Assembly (NCBI RefSeq): GCF_949628215.1
Contig: NC_134277.1
Location: 127,705,463 to 127,769,462, forward strand
Reading direction: 5' to 3'
Length of the DNA: 64,000 nt
Source: Phalacrocorax aristotelis
Lineage: Eukaryota; Chordata; Aves; Suliformes; Phalacrocoracidae
The position numbers were made by a program, and so were the translations under genes. Below are positions 10,758 through 21,460 of the stretch, in pieces. The notes under the pieces were generated by a model. The model was not told where the DNA came from. It did no database searches and saw nothing but the letters and a program-made list of their open reading frames with translations. Numbering within the stretch: position 1 is the first letter of the stretch; each line of letters opens with the position of its first letter.

Positions 10758-12855
10758 CAAAGGCATGAGCTGCTCCCTGGGCAAGGAGGACGGAAAGGAC
10801 CCCCCCTCTTAATGGATTCCTCCAGATAAAAGAGCCCCAGCTACCTTTCTTCCCTGTAATGGCCCCTGAGGCTAATGTCTTAAAGAGAAAACAAAAGGAT
10901 TGCGTTACATCACACAAGTGGGGCAGGAGCTCAGTGGGGAAAGAAGCACTTGAGTGATGCAGCACTGCCAGGGCTCCTGCAGCAGGATGGAGGCCAGGGG
11001 GAGGGGTGCAGCCAGCCCTAACTTGGGCTTTGCTGTGTGGCCTGTTGGTATTAAACCCTTTATTAACCCCTTCTCTGGTGCTCTGGTGTCCATGTGCTCT
11101 GGGAGGGCTCTTCTGTCCTGGGTCATTCAAACAAGTGGGGGCATCATGGCAGGCCACGTGTGTTTGTGTTTCATGGGCATAGCCAGCAATGAAGATGTAC
11201 TGTCTGCAGTGGTTAAACCGGCCAGAAACAGTGAGAATAATATTAAAAAACCAAAGGAACTCTGCAGTAATGCCTTAAAAATGATGGCAAGCGATAAACA
11301 CGAGGGAGCTTGAGCTCACAGGGTGACAGGAAAGGCACTTCCTACGGAAGAGGGGCGTCCGGCGAGCGCAAAAACAATCCCGGGTAGCGTGCAGCTTCCA
11401 GCGGCTCCAGCTGTGCTGCTCTTCCTTTGTCTGCTCTCTCCTCTGGCAGCTTTCCGAGGGGTGGGCAGAGCAGGTGTGACAGCCGCCGAGGAGCTGGAGC
11501 AGCGGCAAAACCAGGCGGTCAGTCAGCAGCTGGGGGCTGCAGGCAGAAGCTGGATGCAGCAGGTCTGATCCTCTAAGGAGAATGCTGCTGCTTGTGCTGC
11601 CCGTCGTGACCAGCTCTGTCAGGAGAGCCGTTGTGCCCCTCTGACGTTACGTGGCTGTTGACTTTATAAACCACCCACTCTGGCAGCATAAATTTTCCAT
11701 GCTCAGTCCCTGCGCAGCACCTTCTGCGTTTCTGATTTTGGCAGGGGGTCGGGTAGGAGAGACTGCTGTAGGGAGAATAAACTGGCAAACAAAGTAAAAG
11801 AGACACCTTTGGTTAGCAGCTAATCGAAGAAAATCGACTCTTTTGGACCATCATTGTCCTTGCCACATTGGATCAGAATGATGCTCTGTCAGTGCCCTGG
11901 TTTTGACCCTGCCTGACACCAGTTTCTTCACAGTAAGATATAGGGCAGTGGGATAATCAGCATCTCCCCCAAGAGCATCCTTCTCACCCTTAGGATCCCC
12001 ACTTTGCCATGTCCCTGAAGCATGACCTCCCTATGCCTGTCCCAAACTTATATTTCAAGGCATGTGACTCATTTGTGCTTAAATTTAACATGTTTAAAGA
12101 AGAGCAGGTGATGTTTGAAACTTGTCCTGATATGGTGCCCGTGATGATAAATGTTTTGCTTGGTTGAATATGAAGCAGCTGAAAAAAAGACTGTGGCTGG
12201 CTGATGTGGTCTGCTAAGATTTTCAGCCTTATAGGGCAGGTCTGTCCCCTCTGTGACATTATGGAGCATGCAACCCTCCTTCAGGCCTGAGAGCTACACT
12301 GGCTGCTCTCAGAAAAGCTTACCAAAGGAGGATCTCATCCTGCTGTTGAAACCCATATGAATTGCAGAAAAAGTGCAAGATAATAAAAAATTAATAAAGC
12401 AAACAAAAAAAAACCCCTATCCTATTTTAACAGTAGGGACAAGGGAGAATATCGGGTGCTGAAAATGGCATATCCCCAAGAAACAAACACCATCTTTTCA
12501 AAGGTGCAGTTCTCCCAGAAGCAATAGGAGCAGCATCTGTGCCTATAGCTTTTAAGTTTGTAATTTGTCTGTAATGTCTCTGCAACTACCAGTATTCTGT
12601 GGGGATTCTAGGGTGCTTTTTTTGTGTGTGTTTTCTTTTCCATTGCAAAGGCCCGACTCTCTCTCAAAGCCCATATGCTCCTGTCCTGTTTGACTTTAGC
12701 ATGCAGGAAATGGCCTCTGTCCAATTAGCAGCATGGGAATTAGCACTGCTCGAAATTCGCTACTCCCCACCGTATTCCCCTCTGAGAGTGCTGAACTTCA
12801 GTGCTCAATTTTCTCTCTTTCTCTCTCTCTTTTTTAAACAGCACCACGAAGATTG
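10758..12855. other. Unique DNA with a small CpG cluster at 11,340-11,500
   Basis: No gene recognised. The stretch at 11,340-11,500 holds about a dozen CpG, more than its surroundings but short of a classical island. A plus frame there (11,323-11,568, 81 codons) encodes a hydrophobic, leucine/alanine-rich segment at about residues 25-43 that resembles a signal or membrane segment, but it matches nothing I know. An A run lies near 12,406-12,413. Confidence 0.35.
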
Positions 12856-12859
12856 AGTG

Positions 12860-13560
12860 CATAGGAAGATATTAGAAAAGCACAATTAATACTGAAGTCA
12901 GGAGATGCAGCTGTTAAATTCCTAGCGATATTAATGCAGAGGTATTTCAGGTGAGTTGCGTTTTCAAGTTGCATTTTTTTCCTGGCTTAGTATGTGTCAT
13001 TTATCTTGTAAGATGTTCATAGTGTTGGCAGTTCTTACAGTTCATTGTGAACTCATAACATTTGATATTCTACTTAAGCCCAAGCCTCTTTAGTCCTGTG
13101 AATAACAGAAAAAGCTCAGTTTTAGCAGCCTGACTTTTGTGAAGAGCATGTTGAGCACCATCAAAGTGCAAATGGAAAACATAAAATAAACAATCACAAT
13201 TCCATACATACACCTATATACATAAATATGTATATTTATATCTAAATCATTATTTTTTAAACCAACTGTATGATGTTTTACTGGGGCGGGGAGAAAGCAA
13301 CACATGCTTTTTGTGTGCTTGTGATTGACATTTCTCCGTGAACAACATAAGTCATATAAAGGAGGAATTCATCGGCGATAACATAATTCCAATGCCTCAT
13401 TTTTAACGTCCTGTACTCAAGCTTTTACCAGTGTGACTTTAATGTGCTATGTTTCTGTGACGGTGCATATTTACTATATAAAAGAGATAGCTAGCGTTCT
13501 TTTGTGATGAACGCAAAGCATGCAAAGGAAACTTTTTATTTAGGCTGCTGGACACAGACC
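12860..13560. promoter_or_regulatory. Candidate conserved regulatory patch
   Basis: Repeat-free, AT-rich and motif-dense, with no open frame of note. The part at 13,310-13,560 includes CATAAGTCATATAAAGG near 13,346 and a TATA-box-like word TATATAAA at 13,475-13,482. SOX/POU-type sites such as TGATGAACGCAAAGCATGCA lie near 13,506. Promoter or enhancer activity is inference from texture only. Confidence 0.3.
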
Positions 13561-16500
13561 AAAGCTGTGGTTTTTCCTAGCTGTCTAGCTCCCAGACTGA
13601 CTCTCACAGTGGGTGCCTAGTGTCACTGTAATGGGTTTCTCGAAGTCCTGGCCTGGACTAGACAGTTACAGATCAGAGTGAAATGCCGACTATATTACAC
13701 ATAGCTTAACTTTTTTCACAGCAATTTTGAAAAAAAGTCTCTTTAAAGCACGCTTTAAAAAAGCTGCAGTGGAAAATGTCTCGTGTGCAAGGCAGTAAGT
13801 ACCTGCTATGTCTTTTGCTATTTGCCCACAGTCACAGACAAAATTAAACATTGTTATTGTTATTATTTAATTACCTTGTGCCAAGCAACATCTGCTAAGC
13901 CCAGGGTCCAGTTGCACTGACTATTCTACACAGCTATTTTCAGGTGTAGGGCCTAATATGTAAGCTATGAACCACAGTAACTGGGAGAAACTGATGGAAA
14001 GGCAGAAAAGCATTTGTTTAGCCTGAGAACAAGTTGGGTAGGAGGATTGAGCCTCCCTCCCCTCCTCTGCTGGGAAGTCATTGAAGGTGTCTGGTATATC
14101 AGAAGCCATTTTAAGGAGCCAAATTTCTTTTCCATATTCACTGGGACAGAAATAAGTGATGTCCCACGCATTTGTGTTACTAAACGCTGAGAACAGGCTC
14201 TCTCTTATCTCTAGATGCAAAGCTGGGCTGGGCCTACACAGACACAAAACAAGGGAGGCGCACCTGGACACTGCAAGAGAAGTCAGATTTCCAAATGTCT
14301 TTTCATTCTGAGCTAGAACGAAGTGGAAGCGTTTTGTCAAAACAGAGGAAAGCGCATTGGTGAGTGAGCTGAACCACCTTGCAGGAGGCTCACATCGCAC
14401 TCTTGAGATTAGCACACCCCTGCATAAGGTGCAAATGATGTTGAACTGGGAAGAGTTTGGCTGCATGAGAACCCAAGGTAGTGTGACTGGGACATGGTAG
14501 CTGGATGGCAAAAGTCAACGATGACACTTGTGATGGTCTGGAATCAGCCCAGAGGCCCATTTTCCATGATGAGGAACTCATGTGCTGTCATCCAGTGGTG
14601 GGAAATTAGAAAAGAGAGCCCTAGGAAAGGATCTGGACAGCAGTGCTGTAACACAGGACTGAGAAACACGAGTAGCCTTTAGAATAACACAGTTTTCCTT
14701 GATTTTCAGTAAAGATTTATTTCTGGTTTTAATTGAGGAAGAAACTGACTTTTATCCATACTTAGCCAAACCAAGACCATGGGCAGGTATTATCCAAAAT
14801 GTGTAAATTAGGAGACACTAATATTTATAGGGACCTCTGGCAGTGTATGGCTTCACCTCAGTGTTTGACACCAAAAAATTATTCGGTCAGTGTAATTGCA
14901 TCACACCCGTGTCAGGGTTTGAGCTGCTTATTTATATAAGTAGTGTGGACTCATTCCCATGGTGTCCTTTCCTAAGAGGACCTCGGAATGTTTGCCAAAT
15001 CCTGCACAGTGCAAACCTCATACTGTCCCAGGAATTAGTTATTATAACTTGGTGGTTGTATTTAGACATTTTTGTAAAAGGATTTTCTTCAAATCTAAAG
15101 CCCACTTATGGGTCATTGTTCCTCAAATGTGCACCTGACTGTGTTGTAAGGAGCCTGTTGTCATCTGTCCTTCCCCTTTCCAGGGCCCATGACCTAGCTG
15201 GGCACAAGCGCCCAGGTGCCTGGGATGCTATTGTGCCTCTCATGAGCTGTGTGAGAGGAGGTGACGCTGTTGCTCTGGAGTGATAGCAGCAAGAGTGGTG
15301 CGTGGCCTGGCATACCAGGAGCATGTATGTCCTCCCTGTGCGTGAGGGTGCTGGGGGCAGGACTACTTCACCAGCTCCCTTTGGGGTAGGTGGCTTGGCA
15401 TCAGCCCTGATACTCACCTGCGTGGGGGTGTTGGGTCCTCCTTTAATTAGTCGTGGCCTGTGGTCATTGACAGGCACTTGGCTACTAAAGAAGATGAAAA
15501 GACTTAAAAAAAAAGAAAAGCTGTGTTCTAACATTGACCTTGATCTAACCGGGAGGTGCCAATCACAGCGAGAATGACTGTCATAATAATCATCGCCCGC
15601 ACATCGGGGACCTCAGGACCTCAGGAAAGGCAGGCAGCACAACTCACAGCCTCTGCAGCTTCATCCCGCAGTAGGTTAGAGGAAGCCCCCGAGCCTGGAG
15701 CAAGGGAATTTAGGTTTTCCTTCCCTCCATTTGCTTGCGTTCTGGTCTGAGGAATTACCTCTTCCATGGGGCCTTACTGAGCTTCACCGCTCAGTAACTG
15801 CACAAATATCTTCTCTGTCCCTCCTCTGCTTGCACTGACCCTGTCCTCCAGCACCCTCGGCCGGCTGTGCCCAAGCTCCCCTGCAGCCTTGCACCCGGGG
15901 CACCACGCTGAGATACCCTGGCTCTGGGGGTCCCTTGTGGGGGCTCCCGCTCCCTCTCCCCAAAACCCCTTCTTTGTTCTGTGCCTTCATTCCCTATTCA
16001 AGTGATCACCTCGGTGTGATGCTGTCTCTCTCCTTCCCTGACTCTGCAGGAATCAGCGGTAGCTTCCCTCTCCATCTGCCACTGCAGAAGGCTCCTGGGC
16101 TGCGCTCTGCCCTTCCCCCAGTATTTGTAGGTCTCTCCCTCCCTCGTCACCCTCTCTCCCCCCTCCACCCCCTGCAAAAGTCCTCAAGAGTCAGCTGTCA
16201 CTTGTTTTTTTTTTCTCCTGGCTCCTGTAGCATGGTCACATCTGACTTGCCTGCGCTATTCCTCTGTGGCTGGGAGAAAACTGGCCAACTTTCGCCTGGT
16301 GTCAGTTTAGCAGCCTGGGCCTCCTCCTCCTCCTCCTCCTCCCTCGGGGTTGTGGAAGCCATTGCCACACTGTCTCCCCTCCCTTCTCATCATGGCTGGG
16401 CTGCAGCTGGCGTGACTGGTTTGAGCAAATCTGGGGCCCCCCGTGAGGCTGCTCAAATGAGTTTGCCTCCCCCTCCCCTCCCCCTGTCCCTGCATGGCTC

Positions 16501-17635
16501 AAGAGGGTCTGTGTGACTTTTCCCCCTTTCCCCCTCCCCTCAGCAGGGAGGAAGGACAGTCCGAGCCAGAGATGGAGAGGGGAACACTGATGGTGGTGGA
16601 TGGGGAGCTCACAGCTATTGTGGGGGGCAGGCAGCACCTCCCGAGATAAAGCAAGGGTTTTCCGAGGCCCCCTCACTGCAGCTGGGAAGGTGCCTGCTGC
16701 CTTTTGGGACTTGGCCAGAACAAAGCACTGGTGGCTCCACCAGCACACCAAGGACGAGCAGATATCTCTGCCACTGGGGTCCAGCCCACCCTGGCCGTCC
16801 CACAGCCCCAGCCCTGTACTGCCCAGCCGGGACCGACGGGGTCCCCCAGTCCTTAATGAATTGACCCTTTCCTGCTTTCCTGCTTATCCTTTTACGATTG
16901 CCCTGGGGCATGGTTCATTTTACTCCCTCCTTTAATGAGTCAAAGGGGTCCAGTTGGAGGCTTTCCAAGACTAAGCTTCCTGCGTTTCTTTACCCTTTCC
17001 ACAAGCTTAATGAATATGCCACCAGAAAGCTCATTAGATGTAATGTCAGTTCTATTTCTGGTGCTCCCTCTTGGAGAAGCTGTCCTGCACTGGCAGGGAG
17101 ATGAACCCAATGAGAGTCACAAACAAATACCAAACCCCTCCTGTCACTTCTTTTCTGTCCTTCCCTTTTTCATGCTTAAACAGGACAGAGGGAAGATTCA
17201 CAAGCCTTCTTAACTTCTCCTCTCACTGTTCATTTACTTGAGACTCTCTTCCCTCTCGGCCCCTTGGACTAAAACCAGTAGCCTGGGCTTTTTGCTCCTG
17301 TTGCTGCCCTGGCTGCTGCTGTGGCAGGGGGGCAGTGGCAGTGGTGTGTGGCAGAGAGGTGAGAAGTGCAGGGCTGTGAGGTGGAAGTGGAGCCTCTAAA
17401 GACCGTTGCAAACCACGGTGCTTCTGGGAAGCAATCAACCCTGTTTACTGCAGGTGAATCAGAGCTCCATGACTGGTGAGTCACTGGAGTATTTGACATG
17501 TCAGAGCGGTGGAAAATGATTCACTGAAGGTTTGATCTCTGGAGAGTAGGGTTTTTCCCCTACCAAGGAAATCTGGGATTGTTGCAGGGTTTGTTTGGGT
17601 CCTCCCCTCCCTTCCGGGGAAACAGGCATTCAGAG
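13561..17635. other. Mixed unique DNA, no gene supported
   Basis: A 196-codon minus-strand frame (13,921-14,511) is among the longer frames in non-biased sequence, but it has no recognised domain, and a frame of that length is expected about once by chance in a window this size. The frame at 15,935-16,516 (193 codons) lies in pyrimidine-rich DNA and reads as serine/leucine/proline low complexity. No transposon was recognised. Confidence 0.4.
16320..16344 (+). repeat. (CTC)n trinucleotide repeat
   Basis: Eight tandem CTC units interrupted only at the end. It encodes homopolymeric serine or, on the other strand, arginine/glycine in the overlapping frames, so those frames are not evidence of coding. 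Confidence 0.85.
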
Positions 17636-17639
17636 AGGC

Positions 17640-17780
17640 AGACAGGCAGAGTAGAGGGGGTTAAAAAGGAAATTCAAAGATGCAATTAGTCGGTTGGGAA
17701 CAGTTCCCTCCCACTGCCCGTCCTTGGCTATTGCTTCTCACATATATGTGAGTTGTAACTAGTCGCCAGGAAGGGAGAAG
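17640..17780. promoter_or_regulatory. Candidate regulatory patch with a 16 bp perfect palindrome
   Basis: Contains CTCACATATATGTGAG at 17,737-17,752, a perfect 16-base palindrome holding paired CACAT/ATGTG half-sites. The upstream sequence (AAATTCAAAGATGCAATTAG near 17,671) has TCF-like and homeodomain-like words. Function is not shown. Confidence 0.25.
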
Positions 17781-18039
17781 CAGATGAAGGGAGAGGATGT
17801 GGTTACTCTGCGATATACTGTATCTCTGCTAGCAAGTTGCAAAATGCATCCTATTTACCTTCTGAGCCCCTTGAACCCTACCGAAAGGTGTAGGAGAAAA
17901 GTTCTTCTTCTGCCTTTGTATTTCACTTTCTACAGATGTATTTTTCAATGTAACATTATTTTGTCATCTGCATTACGATCATCCGGTGAAGAGGCCTTCT
18001 ATTTTGGGAATGAGTATTCTCAGCTCTAGGAATCGTAAA

Positions 18040-18960
18040 ATGTAATATGGCTTTTGATGCAGCAGGAGCACTAACGCCCTCATAAAAAATCCTATTTATG
18101 TTTGAATTTGAACAAGGTATTACAATGATTTAAAGGGTACAAGTCAGAAGTATGCTAAGATTAGTGGCCTCCTATTGGTCTTAATCTTGTTCCCTTACCA
18201 TTTTCAAAGATATATTAATAGCTTCAATTTTTAATTTGAATTTTCCTTCCCTGTAAGGTATCATTAAGTTGAAAGGTGCAAATGAATGGCACTGGTAATT
18301 TGGTCTGCTTGAATGTCTGTGCCTAGTATGGAGGGTCAGATGTTTCCAAGTTGCTTCCCCATGTGGATATCAGTTATAGAGCAGACTGTGTCCTGTACCT
18401 CCAGGAGAAGGCGACAGTGGCCATAAGTCGCCTTTAACTTTCTAGGCTTGCTCTTTCTAGGCTGTTTCAGTGCTGGAACAGTCCCCTGTTACTTTTGTCT
18501 ACTTTCTTTAGTGTATGTCTCAGGAGACAGCAACACACTTGCTGAGTACAGCCCCTTGGTGTGAGTGCAGGTCACAGGACGGGTCCCCGGTTTGCAGAAC
18601 GAGGCCGCCCATCATGAGTGTATGCAGGCAGAAGTGTTGGCTAATACTCTTTTGCAAAGTACCTGCTCTAAAAATGATGCTACCTAGATACTAATAATGG
18701 TTTCTTCTTATATTTTGCATTATTATTATTTCATTCTAATTAATACTGTGATGCATAAAAGCTCCTTGCACAATTAAAGTGATGAAGTAATAATATAGAA
18801 AATGGGAATCTCTAGAGCTAAGGGACAAAGGGAAGTAGCAATTAGTGGAGCTATCTTTAGCTCTTTGGCCCTTTGCAAGGACAACAGAGAGCTATTTAAT
18901 ATGGGGGTTGGGAAAGTGCTCTTTAAAAAAATCTACTAGAATACTCGTGCACTAAGTTGC
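18040..18960. promoter_or_regulatory. AT-rich motif-dense patch, candidate enhancer or conserved element
   Basis: A long AT-rich, repeat-poor stretch with almost no open frame. The densest part (about 18,670-18,905) has TAATTAATACTG, ATGCATAAAAG and TTATTATTATTTCATTC words. A short (ATT)n run lies at about 18,720-18,732. It is flanked by GC-richer DNA. This resembles vertebrate conserved non-coding elements; conservation is untested. Confidence 0.3.
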
Positions 18961-19171
18961 TTAGTTCTCCCTAGCATCTATTCGCTTCTAAAATAGCCCT
19001 GCATATCTTAGATTTTAAGATGAAACTGTGTTATATCCCTCAACCTTGCCTCCTCTGAGGGAGATAGAAATTCTGCTAGGGAGCTCTGCAAGAGATTAAC
19101 ACTACTGATATACTCACCACCATAGCTACCACCTCCTTATTTGTCTAGGAGCATGCTGTGTCTGGCAGCTG

Positions 19172-19194
19172 GTAAGAAAATAAATAAATAAACC
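19172..19194 (+). repeat. (AAAT)n microsatellite, short
   Basis: Three to four AAAT/AATA units in tandem between unique flanks. Confidence 0.6.
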
Positions 19195-19251
19195 CCAGGA
19201 ATCAAATTCCTGAGGAATCTGGTCATTTCAAGGTTCCTCTATACATTCACA

Positions 19252-19325
19252 GGTTTTAAAGGCCAGAAGGGACAATTATATTCTGACCTCTGGTGCAACA
19301 TAATCCATTGAATTTCTCCTAGTGT
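19252..19325 (-). mobile_element. Ancient CR1 LINE 3' fragment
   Basis: Contains TTTAAAGGCCAGAAGGGACA followed by a TCTGACCTC block. The order matches the reverse complement of an old CR1 3' end that I know from turtle, crocodilian and bird sequence (a block meaning 'gene-desert CR1 tail' in these genomes). The copy at 49,991 in this window shares the GGCCAGAAGGG and TCTGACCTC blocks at similar spacing, which supports a repeat. Heavily decayed, with no coding part left. Confidence 0.5.
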
Positions 19326-21084
19326 TGCCAGCACTCAGCCATATGAAATGAGTTTGTGCTCTTTAAAATCCTCTCCTCAGCTCTAGTCTCTTCTCTTAGA
19401 CAATCCCCTCTTACCCCTCATGCTCTCCTGTTCAGTACTGCCTGTGTGGGTGAGGGTGTTTTCAGGTCTTCTAACAGCAGCTGCCCTGGTGCAGGATGTA
19501 TTTTACGTTAAAGAGGTGCAGTGTGATCCCTTTAACCTGTGCTTGTTGCTTCACCTCTGAGCCTTTACATGGCATTTCATCCTGGCTCCCAGAGGTGGGG
19601 ATAGCCTCCACAGACATATCACAGATATATCCTGTCTGGGTCCCCTCCACAGATTGGTTTTAGGGCAATGTTTTTTCCCCAGCAGGGAGGAGGGGTTGTA
19701 CCTCTGCCAAATGGCCAGAGAGCAGTAGCACCACAGCTGGAGGCTGTCTGAGCTGCAGCCATCGTGGCGTGTCTCAATACAGCCTTGGAGGGGGAGAGTT
19801 TGTGTCTTTTCCCTTTATTTATTCCTGTGATGACTGCGATCTGGGGCTGGCCGGCCTGCCACAGGGAAAGCGGCAGCCGGTGGCCAGCCTGGCTCATGGA
19901 TCTGCTCCATGTGGGGCTGGGAGCACATTGGTGTTGGGGGAGCAGGAAACCTCCTCTGGGCCTGGAGCGGGCACAGCTGAAACCCTGCAACAAGCAGAGA
20001 ACAGTTTCTCGGTGGCTGAAAAGGCTGGGAAGGAGACCTGGGTCGAAATCACTGGAGTGGGTAGAGCAGGGGCAGCCCGCCCTTGGCCCTGAGTCAGAGC
20101 AGCCCTCCCGCACACCTGGGCGGAAGAGATGACTGATTCCTGTACAGGGGCCGAGTAACTTGTTTGTTTAGTCAGAGGATCATTACTTCCCTGGGAGGGT
20201 GGTCAAAGCCTGGCAGCTGCCTGTAGCCTGGCAGAAGGCTGTTAGCGAAAGGACGGCTGACGTCCCAACATGTCTCGGAGGTGGGCAACCGGCAGCAGCT
20301 GCTCTTTGCTCGCACCCCTGTGCTTGCCACAGCAGTGGTGTTGCATTTACCTCGGTGCAGATGAGGGCTGGGTCTAGCTCCATGTCTGCAAATGTTAAAC
20401 CAATTCTCGCTTTCAGTTCCTTTGCGATGAATCCCACTTCCACATGGGCTTCATAGATTTAGCAGGAAAGTCTGAACTGAGATTCTCTTTGTATCCTCAA
20501 CACTACAGGGGTGAAACATGTAATCTGCACACTGAACGAGCGAGTCACTTCTTGGCCATGCTTTACAACTGCCCTAAACTGTGTGGTTTTTTGGAAAGCG
20601 ACATGGTTAGGCATACATTAAGTGAAGATCTGCCCCTCTACCATTCTGAGTGTGCCAGAGCTCTTGCTCCTGCAACTTTACCTGACATCTTTGAATCCAC
20701 GTTGCCACAGAGTTAAAGCCTCACCTCTTAGAGCCGAGTGATTACAAGGGGCTGCTCTTCCTTTTTTTGGTCTGTTTATTTACCCGCCTATTCGTTCAGG
20801 GCAGATGTCTAGCTATTCTAGCTGGGCAGCAAAGCTTGAAGGCTCAGGCCAGGGAGCAAATAAAAAGAACCCCAACTGTATTATTTCAAAAAAACCTCAT
20901 GATCTGTTAAGCATGTCTCCCTGTCTGCAGAGGACCCGGCTGGTGCTTTTGGACTGATTGGTTGGCAGGACTGCCATTTCCAACAGTTTTCCAGCCTTCC
21001 CACAGGAGCAGTGATGTGGTTTATATATTTCAGTCTGTGCTTCAGCCGGCTGCTGTCTTTAAAATGGCTGAAAGACCCTAGCGT
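19326..21084. other. Unique DNA without recognised gene
   Basis: GC-richer around 19,640-20,130, where frames overlap on both strands (164 codons minus, 122 and 107 plus). None has a recognisable motif. A mixed region follows with short T runs. No repeat recognised. Confidence 0.45.
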
Positions 21085-21460
21085 AGGGAGTAGGTGTGCC
21101 TAACAATCCCTTCGTGTGGTGCCCTCTTTTCCACAGCTGTGATTCACTTACCATTATAAACAATGCGATAACTTAATTCTGATGGGTTGTTTTAACGTGC
21201 TATAAAATATAAATTTAGGCAGCACGTAAAATAAGCTTTTCCTGCCATATGACAGAAACCACAACTGTCTGGCATGGACACATAAGCCAGAACCTGAAAG
21301 GAAGCAAAGCACAAAGCCAGACATGATCTTTGATCATATGTTGTTTAAAATTAACAGCACAGATCATAACCACACTTAAATAACACATCTGTCTGGGGGT
21401 TAGATAGTAACACACAATATGCTTTTTTAATTCATTATGCATTTGAATCCTTCCCAAGTA
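21085..21460. promoter_or_regulatory. AT-rich motif-dense patch, candidate conserved element
   Basis: Repeat-free patch with an inverted repeat ATGATC-TTT-GATCAT at 21,323-21,337 that includes a TCF/LEF-like CTTTGAT. It also has a TTAATTCATTATGCAT homeodomain/POU-like word near 21,427 and a CAGCTG E-box near 21,135. Its texture is that of developmental enhancers; function is inferred only. Confidence 0.3.

Noticed and set aside
10558..11157. 199-codon minus-strand frame
   Set aside because: Crosses the minisatellite, which supplies its repeated peptide pattern.
13921..14511. 196-codon minus-strand frame
   Set aside because: Not low-complexity, but no known motif, no supporting splice or promoter context, and a frame of this length is expected about once by chance in a 64 kb six-frame search.
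15935..16516. 193-codon plus-strand frame rich in serine, leucine and proline
   Set aside because: Explained by pyrimidine-rich sequence including the (CTC)n repeat; no stops because of composition.
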